A program made the position numbers and the translations under genes. A DNA stretch of 64,000 bases from an uncultured Prevotella sp. (GTDB lineage Bacteria > Bacteroidota > Bacteroidia > Bacteroidales > Bacteroidaceae): NCBI GenBank assembly GCA_947164965.1, contig CAMUYR010000002.1:167885-231884 (forward strand), written 5' to 3'. Every line of letters begins with the position of its first letter. Positions within the stretch are counted from its first letter, which is position 1. A model generated the notes under the pieces. That model searched no databases and was not told the DNA's origin. It saw only the letters and a program-made list of their open reading frames with translations. Of the stretch, positions 32,736-41,234 are shown piece after piece.

Positions 32736-33566
32736 ATGGCAAAAATAGATCTTATTGACAACAGCTGGGTCGACCTTGTATTCGAAGGTAAGAACCAAGC
32801 ATACGGAGCTTATCAATTGCGTAAGAACACTGGTGTCCGTAACCTGAAGGCACTGATTACCATGTTCATCGGCTTCGCTATCATCGCAGCAATCGTGATA
32901 GCAAAGGTTTCTTTCGATAACTATATGGCATCTCGCAATGCAGCCATCGAGACCGATGTTGAATTGCAGAGCCTGGCAGAGAAGAAAGAGATCAAGCAGG
33001 AGAAGAAAGATGATCCTCAGATTGAAAAGATCGAGGTTGAGCGCGTTAAGAGCTCTGTGGCCTTCACCGTTCCTGAAATCAAGAAGGATAATGAAGTGAA
33101 GGAAGACCAGGAGATGAAGTCCCAGGATGAACTCCAGGAGACCAACACCGCTATCGGTGCGTTTACTGTAGAAGGTAACGATGAGACTGCAGAAGTAAAG
33201 CATGTTGAGGAGAAAATTGCTGAACCAGAGCCTCCCAAGGTGGAAGAGACAAAGGTGTTCGACGTAGTAGAACAGATGCCTTCATTCCCTGGTGGCCCCA
33301 GCGCCTTGATGCAGTATCTGAGCAGTAACATCAAATACCCGGTAGTAGCCGAGGAGAATGGTGTTCAGGGACGTGTTGTATGTACCTTCGTGGTTGAGCG
33401 TGACGGTTCTATCACAGACGTTCGCGTTGTGAAGTCTGTCGACCCATCACTCGACAAGGAAGCTGTACGCGTGGTGAAGAGCATGCCTAAGTGGATTCCC
33501 GGTAAGCAGAATGGTTCTGCTGTACGTGTGAAGTACACTGTGCCTGTAACCTTCCGTCTCCAGTAA
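32736..33566 (+). CDS. tonB: TonB-family energy transducer
   Basis: A 276-aa TonB protein. The cytoplasmic start NSWVDLVFEGKNQAYGAYQL is the Bacteroidetes form, followed by one membrane span (residues 40-58). A Lys/Glu-rich periplasmic linker lies at about 75-165, and the TonB C-terminal domain (MPSFPGGPSALMQYLSSNIK through VKYTVPVTFRL) at 190-276. It transmits the proton-motive force to outer-membrane SusC-type receptors. The linker has Glu/Lys rather than the classic Pro-rich composition. Confidence 0.93.
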   Translation: MAKIDLIDNSWVDLVFEGKNQAYGAYQLRKNTGVRNLKALITMFIGFAIIAAIVIAKVSFDNYMASRNAAIETDVELQSLAEKKEIKQEKKDDPQIEKIEVERVKSSVAFTVPEIKKDNEVKEDQEMKSQDELQETNTAIGAFTVEGNDETAEVKHVEEKIAEPEPPKVEETKVFDVVEQMPSFPGGPSALMQYLSSNIKYPVVAEENGVQGRVVCTFVVERDGSITDVRVVKSVDPSLDKEAVRVVKSMPKWIPGKQNGSAVRVKYTVPVTFRLQ

Positions 33567-33576
33567 ATGATTCAAC

Positions 33577-34527
33577 ATGAATAGAAACTCTATTATTATT
33601 GGATTAACACTCTTTTTAGGCTTGCTCTCATCCTGTGGGAGCAAGCCTAATCCCAAATTGGAGCAAGACTATCAGAAAGCTGCAGAAGCTATTGTAGCTG
33701 ATGAAAGTTTTTTTCCCATTCTTGACGAAGAACTTTTCTATTTCAACAGTCAGCGACTTGACACAATAGGTGTCGAATATATGAACGAGCAGGATGCTGT
33801 TAAACGACTTATGAAACTTGAAACATGGTTGGCATTCACCACTCGACGCCTGACAGCTAACGAAGAGAAGAGTTTAAAAGACCGTACATATATTCCCCGC
33901 TCGATACCCATCGCTTATGACGGTCTGGCAATCATCGTCAACAATACCAATCCCGACAGTTGCATCACTATAAAGGATTTTAAACGCATACTACGAGGTG
34001 AGGTAACAAAGTGGGGTGAAATCTATCCAGGATCAAAGCTGGGTAACATTGATGTGGTATTTGACAATCCTCTTTCAAGTACTGTTCGGTGGTGTGTAGA
34101 CTCATTGCTCGATGGCAAAGAGTTTGCCAATCCCAATGTTGGTGCTGTTAAGACCAGTGCTGCCGTGATAGACTATGTGGAGAACCACAAGAATTCCATT
34201 GGCATCATTGGAAGTAATTGGCTCAACGACAAGCGCGACACGACGAATGTCACATTTAACAAGAATATAACTGTTATGGGAGTTTCCAAGCTTGACTCTG
34301 CCACCAAGGCAAATAGTTGGAAACCCTATCAATATTATTTATATAATGGCAACTATCCGCTTATACGTACCATCTATGCATTACTCAATGAGCCCCGTGC
34401 AGGTACTCCAACGGCGTTTGCCCATTTCTGTCAGCTACCTAAAGGACAAATGGTTATCTTACGTTCAGGCCTACTCCCACGTATGGCCAACCTGAATGTC
34501 AGAGAGGTAGTTGTAAACAAGGAATAA
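33577..34527 (+). CDS. PstS-like phosphate-binding lipoprotein
   Basis: A lipoprotein of 316 aa, signal IIIGLTLFLGLLSSC with Cys20 acylated. The mature part has the type II solute-binding fold of PstS: IPIAYDGLAIIVNNTNPDSC, FKRILRGEVTKWGEIYPGSK, and later VEYMNE-type elements. It lies 10 nt after tonB and no pst permease is adjacent. That suggests a role tied to the TonB complex rather than classical ABC import; alternatively it serves a distant transporter. This arrangement is recurrent in Prevotella-like genomes, as far as I recall. Confidence 0.82.
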   Translation: MNRNSIIIGLTLFLGLLSSCGSKPNPKLEQDYQKAAEAIVADESFFPILDEELFYFNSQRLDTIGVEYMNEQDAVKRLMKLETWLAFTTRRLTANEEKSLKDRTYIPRSIPIAYDGLAIIVNNTNPDSCITIKDFKRILRGEVTKWGEIYPGSKLGNIDVVFDNPLSSTVRWCVDSLLDGKEFANPNVGAVKTSAAVIDYVENHKNSIGIIGSNWLNDKRDTTNVTFNKNITVMGVSKLDSATKANSWKPYQYYLYNGNYPLIRTIYALLNEPRAGTPTAFAHFCQLPKGQMVILRSGLLPRMANLNVREVVVNKE

Positions 34528-34598
34528 ACTTTTCCTGATAAATAACGTCAAAGAGATAAGAAACGTAAAACTCTAAGTTGAACTAAATATTTAGAATT

Positions 34599-36056
34599 AT
34601 GAAAGCAATTAAATATTTATTGATGGGTGTGCTCACCTTAGGATGCAGCACAACAGTGATGGCACAAGACGGTTCTAAGGCCGATATCGATGCCGTTAAG
34701 AAGATTATTAGTAGCAAACCTGCAGATCTGGACAAGCAGATGAAGCCGTTCTACAAGCAGAACAAAAAGAATGCAGAAAACCTAGTGGCTTTCGCCAATG
34801 CATTCTATGAGGCTAAAGACACTGCAAATGCCCGTGTTTATGCCAACCATGCTCTAACAGCAAGTAAGAACAAATGTGCTCCTGCCTATGTATTGTTAGG
34901 CGACATTGCCGCATTGTCAGAAGATGGTGGCGCAGCAGCTGCTTACTACGATCAGGCTATCTATTACGACAACAAGTATGTAGATGCCTACAAGCGCTAT
35001 GCCATGGTCTATAGCAAGATCGACCCACGTGGCTCTGCTCAGAAGCTTGACGACCTGAAGCGTAATTGTCCTGAAGTAAGCATCGATGCCATTAAAGCTC
35101 ATATTTTCATGAGAGCTTCAGAAAGAGCTTCTGATCGCCAGCAGGTGCAGGAAAATCGTAAGTTAGCCTACGAGCATTTTATGAAAGCCGACATCAACAA
35201 ACTTGACAAGAGCGAGTTGAATGAATTTGTTCGTGCCAGCTATTTTACTGGTCATCCCCAAGATGCCTTCAGAGTAGCAGAGGCTGGATTAAAACTGATG
35301 CCTAGGAACCGCACTTTTAATCGTATGGCTATGTTCGCTAGCTATGATCTCAAGAATTACGATGTTGCCAAGGAGTATATCAACAAGTATTTTAATGAGT
35401 CTGATAGTGTGACGGCTTCTGAGTATGACTATTACTATGCAGCACTTATTTACGATGCCCTCAGCGATAAGGAAAATGCAAAGAAGGCTTACCATCAAGC
35501 GCTTGATAATGTTAACGACTCCTCTATTATTAAGAAGTTTGCCATCTACAAGGCCCTTGCAGACTCGCATCTAAAGGACAAGGACTTCGAGAGTGCAGTC
35601 AACTACTATAAGCAGTTCCTTGACAACAAGAGTGATGTTAACATAGACGATAATGAAGGCTTTGCAAGTATCTATAGCAAGTGGGCTGAGGAAGTAGAAG
35701 ACGCTAAGAAAGCTGACCTGATAACTAAGGCTGCCGATGTTTATAGCAATATCGCACAAAAGTTCCCTGTACAGGAGGCCTATGCGACTTACAAACGTGC
35801 CGAACTTATCAACAAGCTTGACAAGAACATGGAGAAACGTCTGGCTAAGGCTGACTACCAGAAGGTAGTTGAACTGCTGAGCAACAAGGCTGACCGCGGT
35901 AAGAGTGAGAACACCATGCTGAAGTACGGTTTACACTATCTGATGTTCGGATCATACCTTGACAAGAATGTTCCTGCAGCTAAAGAGTATGCAGAGAAGA
36001 TTCTCGCTATTGACCCAGAGTATAAACCCGCTCTTGAGATTCAGAGCCTGAAATAA
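34599..36056 (+). CDS. periplasmic tetratricopeptide repeat protein
   Basis: A secreted TPR protein of 485 aa with signal peptide (residues 1-23, ending TVMAQ) and about eight helical repeat pairs. Examples are DTANARVYANHALTASK, AAAYYDQAIYYDNKYVDAYK, YDVAKEYINKYFNESD and ESAVNYYKQFLDNKSDV. It probably scaffolds protein assembly in the periplasm or at the outer membrane. It closes the exbB-tonB gene run and ends at a strong hairpin terminator. Confidence 0.85.
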   Translation: MKAIKYLLMGVLTLGCSTTVMAQDGSKADIDAVKKIISSKPADLDKQMKPFYKQNKKNAENLVAFANAFYEAKDTANARVYANHALTASKNKCAPAYVLLGDIAALSEDGGAAAAYYDQAIYYDNKYVDAYKRYAMVYSKIDPRGSAQKLDDLKRNCPEVSIDAIKAHIFMRASERASDRQQVQENRKLAYEHFMKADINKLDKSELNEFVRASYFTGHPQDAFRVAEAGLKLMPRNRTFNRMAMFASYDLKNYDVAKEYINKYFNESDSVTASEYDYYYAALIYDALSDKENAKKAYHQALDNVNDSSIIKKFAIYKALADSHLKDKDFESAVNYYKQFLDNKSDVNIDDNEGFASIYSKWAEEVEDAKKADLITKAADVYSNIAQKFPVQEAYATYKRAELINKLDKNMEKRLAKADYQKVVELLSNKADRGKSENTMLKYGLHYLMFGSYLDKNVPAAKEYAEKILAIDPEYKPALEIQSLK

Positions 36057-36062
36057 ATATTG

Positions 36063-36098
36063 TGTATTCTATGGTTTCTACTAAAGCCATAGAATACA
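36063..36098. terminator. bidirectional terminator after the TPR gene
   Basis: TGTATTCTATGG pairs with CCATAGAATACA (12 bp) with further TTT/AAA pairing inside. A second hairpin (GAGCTTCC/GGAAGCCC, 36119-36138) with T7 on the plus side serves the ferredoxin gene end. Confidence 0.8.
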
Positions 36099-36167
36099 AT
36101 ATAGACAATAAAAGAATGAGCTTCCATTTGGAAGCCCATTTTTTTACCACATCATTCAGCTTTTTCC

Positions 36168-36335
36168 TTAGGGAAGGCTGATAGCCTCTGACGGACAAAC
36201 GTCAGCGCATGTGCCGCACTCTGTGCAAGCATCGGGGTTGATTGAATACTTGTCGCCCTCAGAGATTGCTCCTGCGGGGCACTCATCGATACATGTACCG
36301 CATGCGATGCAGTCGTCACCAATTACGTATGCCAT
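36168..36335 (-). CDS. 2[4Fe-4S] ferredoxin
   Basis: A 55-aa electron carrier of the clostridial type. Two cluster motifs are complete: Cys9-x2-Cys12-x2-Cys15-x3-Cys19-Pro (CIACGTCIDECP) and Cys37-x2-Cys40-x2-Cys43-x3-Cys47-Pro (CTECGTCADVCP). It likely serves pyruvate:ferredoxin oxidoreductase and other low-potential enzymes of an anaerobe. It is monocistronic: promoter TACCTTTG at 36385-36392 and hairpin terminator downstream. The small size makes it easy to miss. Confidence 0.95.
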   Translation of the reverse strand: MAYVIGDDCIACGTCIDECPAGAISEGDKYSINPDACTECGTCADVCPSEAISLP

Positions 36336-36384
36336 AATTCTTTTTTACTTTAAATGAATAAATCAATTACTTAATTATCGTCAT

Positions 36385-36392
36385 GCAAAGGT
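36385..36392 (-). promoter_or_regulatory. promoter of the ferredoxin gene
   Basis: TACCTTTG on the minus strand, about 50 nt upstream of the ATG at 36335. Confidence 0.7.
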
Positions 36393-36499
36393 AAGCATTA
36401 TTTAGTATAATACCTAATTTTGAGGATACTTTTTTAATTATTTCAATATAATTTATACTTTATCGAAATAATATTCCTCCTAAGAATACGTTATATAGA

Positions 36500-37252
36500 A
36501 TGAATATGAGACGACTGATAATCTTCATTATAGCTACTATATGTATGCTGTCCTGCATGGCACAGCAAGACCGCCGTGTACAACATAAACCATATATCGA
36601 TCTTCGTCCTCTTCATTTCGGTATTCTTGTAGGTATGCATTTACAGGACCTGGAATTAGAGAATGTAGGACCGCAAACTATTACGGATGATGATGGTAAT
36701 GTAAGTAATGAACTTATACTATGCGACGCCGACAAATGGAACCCAGGTTTCTCAGTAGGAGTATTGGCCGAGATGCGTCTCCACGAGCATTTCACACTAC
36801 GTGTCACCCCTACCATGCATTTTGGTGCTAAACATCTGACTTTTCTCAACAAGAATGTGACAGATGCAAATGGACAACCCTTACGCCAGACACAGGATAT
36901 GAAAAATACATATGTGTCTATCCCTGTCGACTTGAAGTTTGCTGCTCTCCGATGGAACAACCATCGCCCATATATCATGGCAGGTATTAATCCCATGATC
37001 AATCTTACTGGTGGTGATCAGGATATGGTTAGGCTAAAGCGATTCAACACAATGTTGGAGATAGGACTTGGATGCGACTTCTATCTGCCATTCTTTAAAC
37101 TAATACCTGAATTGAAATTCTGTTGGGGATTGGGCAATTCACTAGACACCAACCATAAAAACGAATTACGCGATGCTAACCTCAGAGCCTATGCCGGTAG
37201 TGTTAGCAGCGCGCAATCCAAAATGTTCGTACTTACCTTCTATTTTGAATAG
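36500..37252 (+). CDS. porT: type IX secretion system protein PorT
   Basis: An outer-membrane barrel of 250 aa. The signal peptide ends SCMAQ; Cys there could mimic a lipobox, but AQ cleavage is more typical. The PorT pattern is clear: RPLHFGILVGMHLQDL, WNPGFSVGVLAEMRLHEHFT, LRVTPTMHFG, then TYVSIPVDLKFAA and PYIMAGINPMINL. PorT is needed for the T9SS that exports proteins with C-terminal sorting tails, which fits the tailed surface proteins later in this window. It converges with the nucleotidase genes. Confidence 0.82.
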   Translation: MNMRRLIIFIIATICMLSCMAQQDRRVQHKPYIDLRPLHFGILVGMHLQDLELENVGPQTITDDDGNVSNELILCDADKWNPGFSVGVLAEMRLHEHFTLRVTPTMHFGAKHLTFLNKNVTDANGQPLRQTQDMKNTYVSIPVDLKFAALRWNNHRPYIMAGINPMINLTGGDQDMVRLKRFNTMLEIGLGCDFYLPFFKLIPELKFCWGLGNSLDTNHKNELRDANLRAYAGSVSSAQSKMFVLTFYFE

Positions 37253-38095
37253 TTACTTGAAATCAACAACCATCTTACCTACATAGATGGCATGCTTACC
37301 ATTTTGATCAACAGGAACCAATTTACCATCCATATTCTTCTCATATTCCATTTTCTCCATATATGTATGGGTATGTCCACCTAACACAAGGTCAATATTA
37401 CGTGAACTATGAATCATGTATTGATCGTCGTCACCCCGATTGCTATTCCAACCAAGATGAGAAATACAAATAACCATATCACACCTTTTCTTTTCCTTCA
37501 GCATCGTCGCTGTTTCTAAGGCAACAGTAGCAGGATCCAAATACTTCACTCCTATACAATTCTTGGCAGCCACCAAACCTTCCATCTTAGGACAGAGAGC
37601 AAACACACCTATTTTTAACCCGTTCCTCTTTATAATAATATAAGGTTTACAGATTCCTTCCATCACTGTTCCTGTAAAGTCATAATTAGAACATAGAATA
37701 GGGAAATTAGCCATTCGGAATACACGGGCCATATTTTCCAATCCAAAATCGAACTCATGGTTGCCAATAGTTGACGCATCAATACCCATCTGATTCATTA
37801 ATCCTATCTCAACATCCCCTTTAAACATTGTAAAATATGCCGAACCCTGAAAGAAGTCTCCACTATCAAGATATAACAAATCGGGATGTTTCTTACGTTC
37901 TTCTTTCAACATAGCAATGCGACGCAAGAATCCTCCCCTACCCGCTTTCATAGTATCGGGCAGCTGATTATTAACAGGCAGTACTGTCGAGTGTGTATCA
38001 TTTGTATGTAGAATAACTAACTGCTTATTTTTCTTAGCCTGAGTACTGAGTGCCATCATCATCAGACCTGCAAAAAGAAAAAATCTTGTTTTCAT
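37253..38095 (-). CDS. 5'-nucleotidase-type metallophosphatase domain protein
   Basis: A secreted calcineurin-like phosphoesterase of 280 aa (signal peptide 1-20). The metal-binding motifs are LHTNDTHS, DSGDFFQGS, IGNHEFDFG and GGHTHTY, all intact. It equals the N-terminal catalytic half of UshA-type 5'-nucleotidases. The C-terminal substrate-specificity half is encoded by the separate gene just upstream (38123-38884), so the pair likely works as a two-subunit nucleotidase in the periplasm. It ends next to the porT stop codon. Confidence 0.9.
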   Translation of the reverse strand: MKTRFFLFAGLMMMALSTQAKKNKQLVILHTNDTHSTVLPVNNQLPDTMKAGRGGFLRRIAMLKEERKKHPDLLYLDSGDFFQGSAYFTMFKGDVEIGLMNQMGIDASTIGNHEFDFGLENMARVFRMANFPILCSNYDFTGTVMEGICKPYIIIKRNGLKIGVFALCPKMEGLVAAKNCIGVKYLDPATVALETATMLKEKKRCDMVICISHLGWNSNRGDDDQYMIHSSRNIDLVLGGHTHTYMEKMEYEKNMDGKLVPVDQNGKHAIYVGKMVVDFK

Positions 38096-38122
38096 AACTT
38101 CTTTCGTCTTACTTCAAACATC

Positions 38123-38884
38123 TTACTTTACAATAATACGACCTTCAATTTCCGCATTTACTTCTTTGCCCAATTTCTGCTGTTCAATAAAATAGTTCAT
38201 AATGATAAACCGGGTATTGTTTGATTCTTCTTGTGGAGAATTGATGTCGCGGGCCTTTTTTAAAGCAGAAAGCTTATCGGTACCTCCCATCAGATAATCA
38301 ATTGTAGTGATACGATACTCCTTTTGAGCATCTACTGGCTGTCCATTAATCGTGGCGCTCAACAACTTCCCATCTTTGCTAATCACAAGTCGAACACTAT
38401 GACTCACGCCCTCGCCACCTACACTTGCCATTTCACTAAACAATAATAGCACATCTGTTCCCGTCATGGTTGCAAAAGTAATCTTATTCTCAAAAGGAGC
38501 CACGTCAAGGATATCACCAAACGTCACATCTCCTTTCGGCAGATCAGCTCGCACACCGCCCATATTATACAATGCAAAGTCAGGATGTTCCTGATAATCC
38601 TTTGCTGCCCACACTAATATATCAGGCAGCAGGTTAGAGAGCGTACCCTCTGGACGTTGAGCTGTCATATATTTGGCCGAGCGACCTACAACTGGTCCCA
38701 TTACGCTGTCAACGACGTGTTTGTAGGGTTTCAAGAAATCAATAGCCTTCATATCAGGTTGAGCATCATAACGAGCATCTATCAAAATTCGGCTTCTCTG
38801 GATACCAACGACCTCATAGTGCTGTCTGCAAGACATTAACAAGGCCATCGAGGCAAGGAGAAAAAAAGAAATTACCTTCTTCAT
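38123..38884 (-). CDS. 5'-nucleotidase C-terminal domain lipoprotein
   Basis: A lipoprotein of 253 aa (signal LLASMALLMSC, Cys19). The body is the 5'-nucleotidase C-terminal domain: GTLSNLLPDILVWAAKDY, FALYNMGGVRADLPKGDVTF, VAPFENKITFATMTG, and ITTIDYLMGGTDKLSAL. In UshA this half binds the nucleotide base. It precedes its catalytic partner gene by 27 nt, so gene order is C-half then N-half. The promoter box TATATTTG (minus strand) lies at 38906-38913. Confidence 0.9.
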   Translation of the reverse strand: MKKVISFFLLASMALLMSCRQHYEVVGIQRSRILIDARYDAQPDMKAIDFLKPYKHVVDSVMGPVVGRSAKYMTAQRPEGTLSNLLPDILVWAAKDYQEHPDFALYNMGGVRADLPKGDVTFGDILDVAPFENKITFATMTGTDVLLLFSEMASVGGEGVSHSVRLVISKDGKLLSATINGQPVDAQKEYRITTIDYLMGGTDKLSALKKARDINSPQEESNNTRFIIMNYFIEQQKLGKEVNAEIEGRIIVK

Positions 38885-38905
38885 GTTTATCTAAACTATA
38901 TTGCG

Positions 38906-38913
38906 CAAATATA
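38906..38913 (-). promoter_or_regulatory. promoter of the split nucleotidase operon
   Basis: TATATTTG on the minus strand, 22 nt upstream of the ATG at 38884. Confidence 0.65.
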
Positions 38914-39019
38914 CGAAATTTATTCCATATACAAACCCATTTGTATTAACCCAAATCATAAAAGATGTTAAACGTTGCATAAAACGCTATAAGTAAATTG
39001 TGGATTATAAATAAAAGTA

Positions 39020-39121
39020 GTACCTTTGCACCCGCTTTTCGGCGTAACCTATGGAGGGAAGTCACGTGTTGCCCGTCTATGTTGCGTTGGAACGATACAA
39101 CAACATTATTTATATAATACA
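39020..39121 (+). promoter_or_regulatory. rplS promoter and 5' leader
   Basis: TACCTTTG at 39020-39027 is followed by a leader of about 90 nt containing short complementary arms (CCGCTTTTCGG; GTTG…CAAC). A ribosomal-protein autoregulatory leader is possible, since leaders upstream of rplS are known in some Bacteroidetes; the match to any family is not established here. Confidence 0.5.
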
Positions 39122-39487
39122 ATGGATTTAATTAAAGTTGCTGAAGAAGCATTTGCAACCGGCAAAAAGTTCCCAGAGTTTAAGGCTGGTGACACTATTA
39201 CTGTCGCTTACAAAATTATCGAGGGTTCAAAGGAGCGTATCCAGCTCTATCGTGGCGTAGTCATCAAGATCTGTGGTCACGGAGACAAAAAGCGCTTCAC
39301 CGTTCGCAAGATGTCAGGCACTGTGGGTGTAGAGCGTATCTTCCCCATTGAGTCACCCAACATCGACTCTATCGAGGTGAACAAGGTTGGTAAGGTTCGT
39401 CGCGCTAAGCTTTACTATCTGCGTAAGCTTACTGGTAAGGCCGCACGTATCAAGGAGAAGCGCACAAATACTGTTGCTGCTGAATAA
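39122..39487 (+). CDS. rplS: 50S ribosomal protein L19
   Basis: L19 of 121 aa, located at the 30S-50S interface. The pattern [59 protein letters not shown] and [11 protein letters not shown] is diagnostic. The start at 39122 is set by homology; the upstream in-frame extension is the leader. It has its own promoter and a clean terminator. Confidence 0.97.
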   Translation: MDLIKVAEEAFATGKKFPEFKAGDTITVAYKIIEGSKERIQLYRGVVIKICGHGDKKRFTVRKMSGTVGVERIFPIESPNIDSIEVNKVGKVRRAKLYYLRKLTGKAARIKEKRTNTVAAE

Positions 39488-39509
39488 GCTCCTAAAACCT
39501 GCACAGCAT

Positions 39510-39544
39510 AAAAAGAGACACTCATTGATCGGGTGTCTCTTTTT
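39510..39544. terminator. bidirectional terminator of rplS
   Basis: AAAAAGAGACAC pairs with GTGTCTCTTTTT (12 bp, 11-nt loop). It overlaps the last codons of the convergent 70-aa gene. Confidence 0.9.
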
Positions 39545-39734
39545 TATCCTGATGATGACCGCCATAAATAGTCTCACCTCCTAGGTCTCCATGCAGTGTT
39601 TCTTGGAAGGAGTCCCAATCTTGGAAGCCAACCAAAAGTGACAATCTATCTAAGGTCTTGCGATTAGGTTTTTGTATCAATTCCTTCTCTACGGCCTCCA
39701 AAAGTTTACGCAGTGCAAGTCTCTTTTTCTCCAT
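39522..39734 (-). CDS. small conserved hypothetical protein (70 aa)
   Basis: A helical protein of 70 aa starting MEKKRLALRKLLEAVEKELI, with a central RKTLDRLSLLVGFQDWDSFQ that recurs in Prevotella proteins as I recall. A TAACTTTG box on the minus strand at about 39744-39751 supports expression. The 3' end (KKETPDQ) is encoded inside the rplS terminator hairpin. It shares its upstream region divergently with the formyltransferase gene. The function is unknown. Confidence 0.7.
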   Translation of the reverse strand: MEKKRLALRKLLEAVEKELIQKPNRKTLDRLSLLVGFQDWDSFQETLHGDLGGETIYGGHHQDKKETPDQ

Positions 39735-39761
39735 AACGCTTGCAAAGTTACACTTTTTTTT

Positions 39762-39769
39762 CGTACCTT
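39762..39769 (+). promoter_or_regulatory. promoter of the AICAR formyltransferase gene
   Basis: TACCTTTG on the plus strand, 31 nt before the ATG at 39800, divergent from the promoter of the 70-aa gene. Confidence 0.65.
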
Positions 39770-39799
39770 TGCAGCAAAATTGGAAAAAAGCGCAATCAA

Positions 39800-40987
39800 A
39801 TGAAAGAATTACAACTGAAGTACGGATGCAATCCCAACCAAAAACCCTCTCGCATATTTATGACTGAGGGGGAGTTACCCATTGAAGTGATTAACGGTCG
39901 ACCTGGATACATCAATTTCCTTGATGCTTTTAATGCTTGGCAGTTAGTTAAGGAATTGAAAGAGGCCACAGGTCTACCCGCTGCTGCCTCGTTCAAGCAC
40001 GTCAGTCCAGCAGGTGCTGCGGTAGGTTTGCCACTGAGTGACACCTTGAAGAAAATCTATTTTGTAGATGATATCAAGGGATTAGACGAGAGTGCTATTG
40101 CCTGCGCCTATGCCCGTGCTCGTGGTGCTGACCGTATGTCGAGCTATGGCGATTTCGTAGCTTTGAGCGACACCTGCGATGCCACCACCGCCCTGTTGCT
40201 GAAGCGTGAGGTAAGTGACGGTGTAATAGCTCCCGACTTCACAGCTGAAGCCATCGAAATACTAAAAGACAAGCGAAAAGGCACGTATAACGTCATCAAG
40301 ATTGACGCGTCATACAAGCCCGAACCCATTGAGCGTAAGCAGTGCTTTGGCATCACATTCGAACAGGGACGTAATGAAATCAAACTTGACGATCCTTCTC
40401 TCTTCGAGAATATTCCTACACAAAACAAGACGTTTACACCTGAGGCTAAACGCGACCTGATCATCGCCCTCATCACATTAAAATATACCCAGTCGAACTC
40501 TGTATGTTACGTGAAGGACGGACAGGCTATCGGCATCGGCGCTGGTCAACAGAGCCGTATCCACTGCACCCGCCTAGCCGGCAATAAAGCTGACATCTGG
40601 TGGTTGCGCCAGCATCCTAAAGTGATGGCTCTGCCTTTCAAGGAGGGTATCCGACGTGCTGATCGCGACAACACTATCGATGTATATATCTCTGAAGATG
40701 AGCACGATGACGTTCTGCGCGATGGTGCCTGGCAGCAGTTCTTCACCCATCAGCCAGAGGTGCTGACCCTGGCTGAGAAGAAAGAATGGATTGCCAAGAA
40801 TACAAAAGTGGCCTTGGGCTCTGATGCTTTCTTCCCCTTTGGTGACAATATCGAACGCGCTCATAAGAGCGGCGTAGAGTTCATCGCCCAAGCAGGTGGT
40901 TCTGTTCGCGATGACCATGTCATTATGACGTGCGACAAATATGACATTGCTATGACATTTACAGGTGTTCGTCTATTCCATCATTAA
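39800..40987 (+). CDS. purH: AICAR formyltransferase (free-standing)
   Basis: It transfers formyl from 10-formyl-THF to AICAR, giving FAICAR, the substrate of the cyclohydrolase at 23043-23636. The 395 aa contain only the transformylase: LKYGCNPNQKPSRIF, FKHVSPAGAAVGLPL (with the catalytic Lys-His pair), SDTCDATTA, and the C-terminal GAGQQSRIHCTRLAG and AGGSVRDD. The start at 39800 is chosen by homology. It is the stand-alone type, more compact at its N-terminus than bifunctional PurH. A small basic protein gene follows after 3 nt. Confidence 0.93.
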   Translation: MKELQLKYGCNPNQKPSRIFMTEGELPIEVINGRPGYINFLDAFNAWQLVKELKEATGLPAAASFKHVSPAGAAVGLPLSDTLKKIYFVDDIKGLDESAIACAYARARGADRMSSYGDFVALSDTCDATTALLLKREVSDGVIAPDFTAEAIEILKDKRKGTYNVIKIDASYKPEPIERKQCFGITFEQGRNEIKLDDPSLFENIPTQNKTFTPEAKRDLIIALITLKYTQSNSVCYVKDGQAIGIGAGQQSRIHCTRLAGNKADIWWLRQHPKVMALPFKEGIRRADRDNTIDVYISEDEHDDVLRDGAWQQFFTHQPEVLTLAEKKEWIAKNTKVALGSDAFFPFGDNIERAHKSGVEFIAQAGGSVRDDHVIMTCDKYDIAMTFTGVRLFHH

Positions 40988-40990
40988 TCT

Positions 40991-41188
40991 ATGAGTAAAG
41001 AATCTGATTTCCAGGATATTCTGGAAAACGGCATCAATTTTGGCCGCGGTGGTGGTCCTCGGAAGGAAGAGGATAAGGTGAAGACCAAAGCTAAGAAAAA
41101 AAAATACATCACTGGTGCTCACGGTAGTGGCTCTGCACGGCAGAAAGCTAAATACCGTGAGCAGCGGGCAAACCGCCATAAGAAATAA
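40991..41188 (+). CDS. small basic hypothetical protein (65 aa)
   Basis: A 65-aa, Lys/Arg/Gly-rich and mostly disordered protein: FGRGGGPRKEEDK, then KAKKKKYITGAHGSGSARQK and a tail ending RANRHKK. It lies 3 nt after the formyltransferase stop codon, so it is co-transcribed. The composition suggests RNA or ribosome binding, by inference only. No family is recognised. Confidence 0.7.
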   Translation: MSKESDFQDILENGINFGRGGGPRKEEDKVKTKAKKKKYITGAHGSGSARQKAKYREQRANRHKK

Positions 41189-41234
41189 TGTGGCGACGAA
41201 AAAAGGAAGATGTTAAACTAAAACAAACGACGAT

